A stretch of DNA of 64,000 nucleotides from Chitinophagaceae bacterium. GTDB lineage: Bacteria > Bacteroidota > Bacteroidia > Chitinophagales > Chitinophagaceae. The stretch is from NCBI GenBank assembly GCA_016719165.1, contig JADKAJ010000001.1, forward strand, positions 248,001 to 312,000. The letters are read 5' to 3'. The notes below the pieces were generated by a model. That model was not told where the DNA came from. It did not search any database and was given only the letters and a program-made list of their open reading frames with translations. This document shows positions 44,723 to 53,089 of the stretch, piece by piece. Position numbers and translations under genes: made by a program. How positions within the stretch are numbered: position 1 is the stretch's first letter; each line of letters begins with the position of its first letter.

Positions 44723-46384
44723 ATGCTTATAAAATTCACAACTGCATTCTTTTTTTTATTTCTCGGTATTGTTTCTGGCGCACAACCACTTTCCAAAGCA
44801 GATAAACAACTGCTCTCAGCATTTGATACTTTATTGATGTCTACATACAAGAGTAATGAAACCGGGGCAACAGCTATTGTTAGTCGCAAAGGCCAGGTGA
44901 TCTATAAGAAAGCTTTTGGTATGGCTGATTTGGAATTGAATGTGGCCATGCAGCCCGATATGATCTTCCGTATTGGCTCCATCAGTAAGCAATTCACCGG
45001 GGTGGCTATATTGCAACTGGCAGAAAAAGGAAAGTTGTCCCTGCAGGACGACATTAAAAAATTTATTCCTGATTATCCAACGCATGGATATACTATAACG
45101 GTGGAGCACCTGTTAACACATACATCCGGGATAAAAAGTTATACCGGTATGAAAGAGTTTGAGACCATAATGAGAAAGGATATGAAGCCGATGGAAATTA
45201 TTGATGTGTTTAAAAATCAACCCATGGAATTTGCCCCGGGCACCAAATGGAACTATAATAATTCTGGTTATATCCTCTTGGGTTATATTATTGAAAAAGT
45301 ATCCGGAAAAACATACGAAGAATATGTAGAGGAAAATTTATTTGCACCAGCCGGTATGTCGAACTCTGGTTATGGGAATGATTTAAAAATCATTAAGAAC
45401 AGGGCGAAAGGCTACCAGGGTGGCAAAAGCGGCAATCAAAATGCTGATTATCTTAGTATGACACTTCCTTATGCAGCCGGTTCATTGATCTCCACGGTGG
45501 AAGATCTTTGGAAATGGAACCAGGCTTTACATTCCTATAAACTGGTTACGAAGGAATCTTTGCAAAAGGCATTTACAGATTATAAATTGAGTAATGGTAA
45601 GCCAACCCGTTATGGATATGGCTGGTCTTTCAGTACAGTACAAGGTAGTCCTTCAATTGAACATGGCGGAGGAATTAACGGATTCCTGACCGATGCGCTT
45701 TACGTTCCTGTTGAAGATATTTTTGTTGCCATCTTTTCAAATTGCGAATGTAAATCACCCGGGGACCTGGCCCCTAAGCTGGCTGCTTTAACTATGGGCA
45801 AACCTTATGACCGGAAAGAAATTGCTATCAATGCTGCTGCTGTAAAAGAATATATTGGTGTGTATGAAAATGAAGATGGCGAACAACGGATCATTACTGC
45901 AGATGGAATGATGTTGACATCTCAACGAAGCGGTGGCACTAAGTACAGCATCAAGCCATATGAAAAAGACAAGTTCTATTTTGAGAATTCGCTTTCAACA
46001 ATTGTTTTTTTGAGAAATGCGGACGGGCTGATTGAAAAGCTTCAATTTAAGAGCCGCACAGAGGAAACTGAATGGAGTAAAACAAATAAACCGATTCCTT
46101 CTGGAAAAACTGCTATTAATGTGGATGGAGTTGTATTAGAGTCCTACGTTGGTGAATATGAACTGGCCCCCAATTTTATTTTAACCGTGACGCATGAAGG
46201 AGGTAAATTGATGACACAGGCAACTGGACAAGAAAAATTTGAAGTATTTGCAGAAACAAAGACCCGGTTCTTTTTAAAAGTGGTTGATGCGCAGATTGAA
46301 TTTTATAAGGATGATACCGGCAAGGTTACTCACCTTGTCTTATTCCAGGGAGGGCAGAAGTTAGAAGGAAAGAAAATAAAATAA
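44723..46384 (+). CDS. Exported serine beta-lactamase-like hydrolase (class C fold, S12)
   Basis: 553 residues from the ATG at 44723, which gives a good signal peptide (TTAFFFLFLGIVSGAQ); an earlier in-frame start (44651) would bury it. Active-site motifs: S86-x-x-K89 (SISK), Y178-x-N180 (YNN), and HGGG near 312 in place of KTG. The last ~180 residues are a beta-rich tail (VKEYIGVYENEDG, ESYVGEYELAPN), two lipocalin-like repeats as in many DUF3471 proteins. Likely a D-aminopeptidase or esterase; activity cannot be fixed from sequence. Confidence 0.88.
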   Translation: MLIKFTTAFFFLFLGIVSGAQPLSKADKQLLSAFDTLLMSTYKSNETGATAIVSRKGQVIYKKAFGMADLELNVAMQPDMIFRIGSISKQFTGVAILQLAEKGKLSLQDDIKKFIPDYPTHGYTITVEHLLTHTSGIKSYTGMKEFETIMRKDMKPMEIIDVFKNQPMEFAPGTKWNYNNSGYILLGYIIEKVSGKTYEEYVEENLFAPAGMSNSGYGNDLKIIKNRAKGYQGGKSGNQNADYLSMTLPYAAGSLISTVEDLWKWNQALHSYKLVTKESLQKAFTDYKLSNGKPTRYGYGWSFSTVQGSPSIEHGGGINGFLTDALYVPVEDIFVAIFSNCECKSPGDLAPKLAALTMGKPYDRKEIAINAAAVKEYIGVYENEDGEQRIITADGMMLTSQRSGGTKYSIKPYEKDKFYFENSLSTIVFLRNADGLIEKLQFKSRTEETEWSKTNKPIPSGKTAINVDGVVLESYVGEYELAPNFILTVTHEGGKLMTQATGQEKFEVFAETKTRFFLKVVDAQIEFYKDDTGKVTHLVLFQGGQKLEGKKIK

Positions 46385-46408
46385 CAGGCTTGCTTTCAGG
46401 TTGTGTTT

Positions 46409-47014
46409 TTATTTTTTGAGCAGGTCAGCCAGGTTGCTGAAACTTTCATACGGACCTTTATCGGCAAACATGTTTGCTATCCAGGCCGGAACACTGCCGC
46501 CGGGATCAAGTTCTATTGTATAAATTATATTAATAGTTTGTGCCGAGGGCATTGTCACCTTCCAGTTAGCTTTGAAGTAGGACACCCGTACTTTACCGGA
46601 AGTTTTAGGAAGTAACCCGGGTTCACCTGTTCCGGTGATGGTAAGGAACCTGGGAAGGCTGTCAGTTTTTATCCGCATATGAATGATGGCATCCCGGTTG
46701 GACATCGGCCAGGGCATCGAAGTTTCTGTGTGATAAATAAAATCAAGAGGATTATTCCTGCGAATCAGTTTACTGCTTTTATTATGATATATCCAGTCAG
46801 GGAAGTTGGGTACATTAGTAAGTATACCGACCAGTTTGGCATAGGTTCCGGTCAGTGTGCAGTCCACTTTAGCAGCTTTAAAATTCTTTCCCGGTACATC
46901 TGATAAATATACTTTGATACCATTTTTATTCTTCTCCAATTTCCAGTCGTATTGCGAAAAACAATATGTGTTGAACAGGAAGCAGCAAAGAGCAATAAAG
47001 TAACTACGTAACAT
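46409..47014 (-). CDS. Exported START-domain-like protein
   Basis: 201 residues with a signal peptide (MLRSYFIALCCFLFNTYCFSQ). The mature protein has the START/Bet v1 pattern: DWKLEKNKNGIKVYLSDVPG at the beginning, FPDWIYHNKSSKLI, SMPWPMSNRDAIIH in the middle and a final long helix (PAWIANMFADKGPYESFSNL). Such domains bind lipids or other hydrophobic ligands. Convergent with the hydrolase gene. Confidence 0.82.
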   Translation of the reverse strand: MLRSYFIALCCFLFNTYCFSQYDWKLEKNKNGIKVYLSDVPGKNFKAAKVDCTLTGTYAKLVGILTNVPNFPDWIYHNKSSKLIRRNNPLDFIYHTETSMPWPMSNRDAIIHMRIKTDSLPRFLTITGTGEPGLLPKTSGKVRVSYFKANWKVTMPSAQTINIIYTIELDPGGSVPAWIANMFADKGPYESFSNLADLLKK

Positions 47015-47078
47015 GATTAGATTTTTAATGAAGCCGCTGTAAAATACAACGATGTTAGTTACCGGCAGCTGATATTTA

Positions 47079-48092
47079 TCAGCGCTTCGCTTTGGTCAAT
47101 TCGTCTTTACCGGTTCTTTTTTCGGGAGGTATAAAATGAAGGCCAAATAATGAATAAATTTCTTCTTCAGTTGCAGAAGCAAGGCATTTGCCTGTTCTTT
47201 CATCAAACACCCCGTATTCATTCACTTTCCAGCCTTTTTGTTTGCCGATGGTACGGAGTTGTATATTATGTTCCTTGCTTCCCGTAAAATAAACCAAAGC
47301 AGCACCCAATTCATCTTCATGTACTATGCGGATATCCACCTGCACATCATTCTTGTTAAGGATAATACTTGCTTTTGTCTGACCTGCTGCCAATACTTTT
47401 TTAACCTGTGGGAGCATTGTGATCATCCGGATGATTTTTTTCCATGATCTATGATTGGCGGTGATGATCACATCAATGTCTCCAACTGTTTCTTTCTTGC
47501 GCCGGAGGCTTCCAGCCAGGAGGCATTGCTTTACACCTGGTATTTTTTTAATTTCACGCTGGATCTCAGTACCTATTTTCTCAGCTACTTTAAATGGCAT
47601 TCGCAGTTTGCTGCTTTCCAGTTTCAATACTTTCTTTAAATTCTCAATTTTTTTGGTAGCAAAGCCTTTCACCTTCTTCAACTTTCCCGCTTCGATAGCC
47701 CTGGCAAGATCTTCTTTAGAATTAATGTTTAATTCATCATGAAGCAGTCGAAGGGTAGCCGGACCTATACCTTGGATGTCCATTAATTCAAGTAGCGGGA
47801 AGGGTACTTGTTTCTTTAATTTTTCAAATGTTCTGATTTTCCCGGTTTGCAGGTATTCAATAATTTTTTCAGCAATACTGTCTCCAACACCTTTAAGTTC
47901 ATCTAGTTTTTTTATATCAGGAGCCAGAATGTCTATCGGCTGCTGCATATTGCTTAATGTTTTGGAAACTGTTTCATAGGCAAGTGCCCGGAAGCGTTGT
48001 TCAGGTCCCATATATTTATAACAATCCGACATCTGTCGAAAAATGGCTGCCAGTTCCTTGTTATGATTCAGCGATATTTTTTGACCAGGCAT
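47079..48092 (-). CDS. Family X DNA polymerase, short form without PHP domain
   Basis: 337 residues from ATG 48092 (MPGQKISLNHNKELAAI); the frame is open further upstream, but those 72 residues look noncoding. Two helix-hairpin-helix regions (LKGVGDSIAEKI and IQGIGPATLRLL), then the nucleotidyltransferase core with GSLRRKKETVGDIDV (two catalytic Asp) and a third Asp in DVQVDIRIV. Bacterial PolX proteins usually carry a C-terminal PHP exonuclease and reach ~570 residues; here the frame stops right after the thumb, so PHP is absent. A role in gap filling in base-excision or end-joining repair is likely. Confidence 0.9.
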   Translation of the reverse strand: MPGQKISLNHNKELAAIFRQMSDCYKYMGPEQRFRALAYETVSKTLSNMQQPIDILAPDIKKLDELKGVGDSIAEKIIEYLQTGKIRTFEKLKKQVPFPLLELMDIQGIGPATLRLLHDELNINSKEDLARAIEAGKLKKVKGFATKKIENLKKVLKLESSKLRMPFKVAEKIGTEIQREIKKIPGVKQCLLAGSLRRKKETVGDIDVIITANHRSWKKIIRMITMLPQVKKVLAAGQTKASIILNKNDVQVDIRIVHEDELGAALVYFTGSKEHNIQLRTIGKQKGWKVNEYGVFDERTGKCLASATEEEIYSLFGLHFIPPEKRTGKDELTKAKR

Positions 48093-48289
48093 TAGTAAAG
48101 CAATATTCAGGCTTATTATACATGAATAAAAACTTGGAGCAACAAAATAACCCAGTATGTCAGTAAATTGGATGATTACGGTCAGTAGTGAATAAAACTT
48201 TCCTGAGTACCTGGAGCGGCAATAACTTTCTTGCGCATTAACTGGTGTAAAGTAAATTGTAGCAGAATTGAATGAACAATAACTGAATA

Positions 48290-48799
48290 ATGAGACAATC
48301 TGGTGCACACAGCATGTTTTTTGTGGCTATAATTTGTCCGCCCTCCGTGGATAAAAAGGTATTGCAGTATAAGCGCCTGATGAAAGAGCAGTTTGGGTGT
48401 ATAGTAGCCTTAAAATCTCCAGCTCATATCACATTGATTCCTCCTTTCTGGCTCGAGGATGAAAGGGAAAAGGCATTAGTGGATACATTACAATTATTTT
48501 CCAGTGACATTGATACATTGAAGATCCACTTAAACGGGTTTTCACATTTTGGGAAAAGAGTATTGTTTGTGAAAGTGAATGAGAACCCTGCTTTGGAGGA
48601 AGTAAAGAAACAGGTGGAAAATCATTTCAGTAAGGTATTTAACGATGTTTTCAAAAAGGGTGACCGGACTTTTCATCCCCATGTTACTATTGCCAATCGT
48701 GATATAAAGCCCTCTGATTTTTTAACTGCATGGGAGTATTTTTCCCAAAAGGAGTTTAATGAAATTTTCCGGGCATCACTATTTCATTACTTAAGTTAA
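48290..48799 (+). CDS. 2'-5' RNA ligase/phosphodiesterase family protein, C-terminus cut by a 5-bp duplication
   Basis: 169 residues (start 48290, or 48314 with a more typical N-terminus). Two HxT motifs, HITL and HVTI, mark the 2H phosphoesterase superfamily. The frame stops after FHYLS. In another frame the sequence goes on with SSGQWNIIGEKTW to a stop at 48840, like the usual C-terminal strand. TTAAG is doubled at 48791-48800; removal of one copy restores the frame. The 2H fold core seems complete without it. Substrate unknown. Confidence 0.83.
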   Translation: MRQSGAHSMFFVAIICPPSVDKKVLQYKRLMKEQFGCIVALKSPAHITLIPPFWLEDEREKALVDTLQLFSSDIDTLKIHLNGFSHFGKRVLFVKVNENPALEEVKKQVENHFSKVFNDVFKKGDRTFHPHVTIANRDIKPSDFLTAWEYFSQKEFNEIFRASLFHYLS

Positions 48800-48955
48800 G
48801 TTCAGGTCAGTGGAATATAATAGGGGAGAAAACATGGTAAAAACCAGTTTTAGAGGTTGGTTTATTAACAGTTAAGAAATTAAGATTATTGAAGACAATA
48901 ATTGCCTTTACGTCTTGGTATTCAGATTTCCTTTTTTAAAGTTAAATAGTAAAGA

Positions 48956-50254
48956 TCAGTTACCAGTAACAGTAAGTTGGATGCCCGGACTGATTGTAAG
49001 TTCTACATTATTACTGATGGTAATACTCCTTACAGTAATGTTGGAATTTATAGTGGGATAGTAAGGATTACCCTGGCTGACGATCACATTGGTAGTAGCA
49101 ACAGGAACAGTTCCGCAACTCCAGTTTAATGGATTACCCCATTCATTACTTACTATTCCAATCCAATTATTAGTATTGCCACTGCATGGATTTACAGTAA
49201 CCGTAGAAATAGCATTGGCAGCATGTCCCCGTGTATCAATAACCGATACCTGGAATTTATGTGCAGAGGGCTGTACAATTGGAGAAATTTCCGTGTTATT
49301 TGAACTTGGAGTACTAATTAAGGCCGGACAGTTAGCAAAGCTTTCAAAAACATTAGCAGCCACCAACCGGTTGAATAATTGAAGGTGACCTGCGCTATTA
49401 ACATGAACATTATCACCGTAATTGTACTCAGGATCAATATTAGAAGTACCCGGCGCGACAATTGGGGAATAAAAATCAATAGCGTACTGGCCAAATTGCA
49501 GAAGTATACTATCTCTTATCTGTTTTAAGAAAGCCCAGGTTGCAAGATTGTCAAAGTCGGGGGCTGCTGTCCTTGGTTGTGTGGTAGTAATATAGCATTT
49601 TCTTCCCGCTGCCACCGCTGTGTTGAAGATGGTACGGTAGGCATACATAATTTCAGTTATACTTAAACCACCGCTACCGATGTAATACTTGTTAGTTGGG
49701 AAATTAACAACTACGATATCTGCTCCGTTTGCTATTGCCCATGTTATATTGCGATTTCTATCAGGTGGTCCTTGATTGGAAGTGTTAGGACTACCATCGG
49801 GCATAGCTGCAAAAACATTGGAACCCCCGAGGGCACGGTTATGAACATTCCACGTCAGGTTATTACTAAGCCCCTGGCTATTATAATAGTTAATCGTTCT
49901 GCCTACAAAAGAATTGGTTTGCGGACTAGTTAACCCAAAGCCAATTGAAGTGGAGGAGCCGAGAAAAACAATTGTTTTTAAAGTCTGACCGGGTGATTTA
50001 AGTTTTGTCCATTTTGTTGAAGCAATTCCATTCGCTGCTACCGCTGTGCTGGTTACAACAGTACTATTTTCCGGTAAGGTAAGAGTGCTGTTTGAAGCTG
50101 TAACAGAAGGAGGTGAGTTCGCCAGTATTCGATTGGCATTGTTTCTTTCTGACGGGATTTGCCTTGACAAGAGAACCAATGTGTCATTTGCCTGCAAAAT
50201 GCTAAAAAAACCACCCAGTACAAGTAAAAATAAGGTCAGAAAAAAGGTCCGCAA
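48956..50254 (-). CDS. Exported SGNH hydrolase nested in an Ig-like (PKD/REJ) domain
   Basis: 432 residues with a signal peptide (MRTFFLTLFLLVLGGFFSIL). Residues ~48-90 read like the first half of a PKD/REJ domain (LPENSTVVTSTAV...TKWTKLKSPG). A full SGNH domain follows: block I GSSTS with Ser101, DIVVVNFPTN, and block V DNVHVNSAGH. The second half of the Ig-like domain then comes at ~325-360 (SAHKFQVSVIDTRGHAAN...VTVNP). The tail has W-rich NNWIGIVSNEWGNPLNWSC, a common Bacteroidota module. No type IX sorting domain is seen. Likely an esterase acting on polysaccharides. Confidence 0.82.
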   Translation of the reverse strand: MRTFFLTLFLLVLGGFFSILQANDTLVLLSRQIPSERNNANRILANSPPSVTASNSTLTLPENSTVVTSTAVAANGIASTKWTKLKSPGQTLKTIVFLGSSTSIGFGLTSPQTNSFVGRTINYYNSQGLSNNLTWNVHNRALGGSNVFAAMPDGSPNTSNQGPPDRNRNITWAIANGADIVVVNFPTNKYYIGSGGLSITEIMYAYRTIFNTAVAAGRKCYITTTQPRTAAPDFDNLATWAFLKQIRDSILLQFGQYAIDFYSPIVAPGTSNIDPEYNYGDNVHVNSAGHLQLFNRLVAANVFESFANCPALISTPSSNNTEISPIVQPSAHKFQVSVIDTRGHAANAISTVTVNPCSGNTNNWIGIVSNEWGNPLNWSCGTVPVATTNVIVSQGNPYYPTINSNITVRSITISNNVELTISPGIQLTVTGN

Positions 50255-50529
50255 TGAATAAAATTTTGGTATATAAAAGATTTAAATATCTGTAATACTG
50301 ATAATATGTCCAATTTTTTTTTGCAACCTGTATATAACTATCAATTTTGTTTTAAAAGTAAAATGTAATTTGACGCGGTATCTTTAACGTTAGATATAGG
50401 GTCATGTGCTAATATTAACGGAAAATGACCATGGTAAGCGAATTCTTCAGTTAATTAATATTAATAAAAAATAAAATTTGTAAGTTCGTTTATTATCATT
50501 TTGTTTGATAATCGTCTCAATTTTTTTAT
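50255..50529. other. Intergenic region between divergent genes, with a small hairpin
   Basis: 275 bp, AT-rich, no ORF of note. It should hold promoters for both the SGNH gene (minus) and the membrane hydrolase gene (plus). TAAGTTCG at 50481-50488 is a weak -7 candidate for the plus strand. ATTATCA (50492-50498) and TGATAAT (50506-50512) form a 7-bp inverted repeat within the presumed 5' UTR. Confidence 0.4.
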
Positions 50530-51540
50530 ATGGATTCCCTCACTCATATTGCATTGGGCGCCTGTATTGGCGATGCTTTCGCCGGCAGGCAATTGGGGAA
50601 AAAGGCAATGTTCTGGGGGGCCATGTCGCAGAGTTTACCCGATATTGATTTTGTCGCTTCTATTTGGTCAAGTACAACGGAAGGCCTGCTGGCACATCGG
50701 GGGTTTACCCATTCTATTTTATTTGCCCTAATTATGGCACCACTACTGGCCCTGGCAGCCGAACGGTGGCACCGGCCCCATAATATCTCACTCAAAAGAT
50801 GGATACTCTTTTTTGGAGTGCAGATTTTAATTCATTTATTCATAGATGGTATGAATGTATATGGAGTGGGTTGGTTTGAACCTTTTAGCCATCACCGGGT
50901 ATCTTACAATTGGATATATGTAGCTGATCCTTTTTATTCTGTCTGGTTAGGTATTTCCTTTGTTGTGTTGCTGCTGTTGCGGGGAAATCATCCGAAAAGA
51001 AAGTGGTGGGTAGAGTTTGGTGTAGGTATGAGTACTATTTATCTTTTATACTGCGGGTTGAATAAGATAAAAATAGATAATGATGTGAAGGATGTTTTTA
51101 AGAAACAGCAAATAAGTTATAGTAACTATTTCACTACACCCACTCCCTTAAATAACTGGCTATGGTATGTGGTAGCAGAAAATGATTCTGGTTTTAATAT
51201 CGGCTACAGGTCTCTCTTTGATAGGGAACGAAAAATTGATTTCCGCTTTGTGCCCAAAAATGAGCAGCTGCTAAAGCCGGTCAATAATCATGAGGATCTT
51301 CAAAAACTGATCCGTTTTTCAAAAGGCTATTATGCAGTACAGGAATGGAATGATACGTTGGTATTTAATGACCTTCGCTTTGGACAGATGATCGGCTGGA
51401 AAAATCCGGAAGCGAGGTTTGCCTTTTATTATTTCCTGCAACATCCTGATGAAAATAAATTAGTGGTACAAAGGGGCCGCTTTGCGGGATGGGATAAGGA
51501 TGCACTCAGGTCTTTACTGAAACGGATAAAAGGGAATTGA
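50530..51540 (+). CDS. Membrane-bound metal-dependent hydrolase (YdjM/DUF457 family)
   Basis: 336 residues. It starts MDSLTHIALGACIGDAFAG, with the conserved His, then PDIDF, and AHRGFTHSI, the putative metal-ligand motifs of the YdjM family; IHLFIDGMNVYG follows, with a further His/Asp. About four to five membrane helices lie in the first half. The C-terminal ~150 residues are soluble and contain conserved aromatic residues. Substrate unknown. Confidence 0.85.
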   Translation: MDSLTHIALGACIGDAFAGRQLGKKAMFWGAMSQSLPDIDFVASIWSSTTEGLLAHRGFTHSILFALIMAPLLALAAERWHRPHNISLKRWILFFGVQILIHLFIDGMNVYGVGWFEPFSHHRVSYNWIYVADPFYSVWLGISFVVLLLLRGNHPKRKWWVEFGVGMSTIYLLYCGLNKIKIDNDVKDVFKKQQISYSNYFTTPTPLNNWLWYVVAENDSGFNIGYRSLFDRERKIDFRFVPKNEQLLKPVNNHEDLQKLIRFSKGYYAVQEWNDTLVFNDLRFGQMIGWKNPEARFAFYYFLQHPDENKLVVQRGRFAGWDKDALRSLLKRIKGN

Positions 51541-51550
51541 TAATTATAGA

Positions 51551-52729
51551 TTACTCTTGTTTGAAATAAAAGGTAAATAATTTTAGTACACTGTTTATAA
51601 ATCCATAGCTGAGGCGTTGCCATATTCTTCTGAAAAAATGGGTGGATGAACTATAATTTTCCCAGGTAATTTTTTTGCAACTAGTATTGATAATATCTTC
51701 CAGCACTTTTTCTGTGTGTAAGGCAAAGGAGTTATTCCTGATCTCCATGTTAAGCTCCAGGCTGGCGTAGGCGCTAATATTATTGATATTATAAGAACCC
51801 ACAGTAGTCCATATATTATCATAAGTAGCTACTTTGGCGTGTAATACAGTTTCCTGGTATTCGTATAGCTCAATATTGTTCTTTAGTATCCAGTCATAAA
51901 GATAGCGTTCTGCATGTTTGGCGATCATGATATCTGAAATGCCCGCCAGTATCACTTTTACTTTTACTCCCTTTTTTATTGCCTGGGATAGTTTTCTCCG
52001 GTACAATAAACCCGGAAGAAAATAACTGCACATAATAATGATTTGTTTCTCTGACTTATTAAACATTTCCAGGTAACTTCTCCAGATATCTATCTTTCTT
52101 GTAACCCAGTCGTTTCTTCTTACTCTTACTTCGATCTGTTCACTAACGGGAATTGTTTGGCAGAATGTATCTGCGTCCTTCCAGCTAACAGAAGCCAATG
52201 TTTTTTTTTCTCCCCACATTTTTCTGCAGATGTGATAAGTTGTATAAGCAGCTTCGCCCTCACAATAAACAGCCATATCCAGCCAGGCCGGCCGGCCTGG
52301 CATATCATTATACCGGTCACAAATATTGATGCCACCGACTAATGAAAAAAGCCCGTCTACAACCACCACTTTATGATGTAACCTACGGCCAAAGTAAAAA
52401 TGTTTGCTTTTAAACAAAGGCTCAAACCATTTGACAGAAACACCATTATTCCTTAATTCCTGCACACTTTTCTGGTGCAATCCCTGGGAAGCATACGCAT
52501 CCAGCTGCAGGTGAACCGCAACCCCCCGCCGGGCAGCCGATTTGAGTGCTTCTATAATTTCTTTCCCGGTTTCATCATCCAGGAAAATATAAAACTGAAG
52601 ATGAATCGAATGGGTTGCTTTATTAATAAGCTTTTTCAGCAGAAGAAAATAATCCCTGCCTCCCTTCACCAGTTGTACACGGTTCCGGGCAGAATATCCC
52701 ATTCGGAGTAATTTTTTAATACGACTCAT
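51551..52729 (-). CDS. Phospholipase D family protein, cardiolipin synthase B-like
   Basis: 392 residues with two HKD motifs: HHKVVVVDG (118-126) and HAKVATYDN near 297. Each supplies a catalytic His and Lys in the composite active site. There is no N-terminal membrane helix, as in ClsB rather than ClsA. It likely joins two phosphatidyl groups to make cardiolipin or uses phosphatidylethanolamine. Convergent with the membrane hydrolase; only 10 bp separate the stops. Confidence 0.88.
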   Translation of the reverse strand: MSRIKKLLRMGYSARNRVQLVKGGRDYFLLLKKLINKATHSIHLQFYIFLDDETGKEIIEALKSAARRGVAVHLQLDAYASQGLHQKSVQELRNNGVSVKWFEPLFKSKHFYFGRRLHHKVVVVDGLFSLVGGINICDRYNDMPGRPAWLDMAVYCEGEAAYTTYHICRKMWGEKKTLASVSWKDADTFCQTIPVSEQIEVRVRRNDWVTRKIDIWRSYLEMFNKSEKQIIIMCSYFLPGLLYRRKLSQAIKKGVKVKVILAGISDIMIAKHAERYLYDWILKNNIELYEYQETVLHAKVATYDNIWTTVGSYNINNISAYASLELNMEIRNNSFALHTEKVLEDIINTSCKKITWENYSSSTHFFRRIWQRLSYGFINSVLKLFTFYFKQE

Positions 52730-52857
52730 TATTGACTGGTAGGGTCATTTCAAATCTATTTGGCTTCCGAAATTACAGCTATGAGGTTAATCAACAACCT
52801 GCTTGATCCCACTCATTTATAACAACAAGGAAGTGATATATCTTTAAAATACAAAGA

Positions 52858-53025
52858 ATGAATGCTATAATACCTTTGGAACAAGTGATGAACCCGGTAT
52901 TAATTGCAGGGGCGCTGACAGCGATTCTTTTGTTTGTAGCAATGCGTTTTGTTAAAAGACCAGCAGCTGTGTTATTGCTGAGTGTGCATAGATTTTTTAT
53001 TCAGCTCAGTTCCAGCAGGGTGTAG
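52858..53025 (+). CDS. Possible small membrane protein, 55 aa
   Basis: Starts at ATG 52858 and includes one hydrophobic stretch (VLIAGALTAILLFVAM), followed by a basic segment (RFVKRP). I do not know a homologue. It fills the 360-bp gap between the phospholipase gene and the Na/Pi cotransporter gene, 64 bp before the latter. There is no clear -7 box. It may be a real small protein or a chance ORF. Confidence 0.35.
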   Translation: MNAIIPLEQVMNPVLIAGALTAILLFVAMRFVKRPAAVLLLSVHRFFIQLSSSRV

Positions 53026-53089
53026 CAACAATTATCCATTTAATGTGCCGGGGTGGTAAACTGCCCCGGTTTTTATTAACTTACCACTG

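Noticed and set aside
48093..48308. Upstream 72 codons of the family X polymerase frame
   Set aside because: The residues are Ser/Tyr/Cys-rich and unlike the helix-hairpin-helix start of the family; the ATG at 48092 is preferred.
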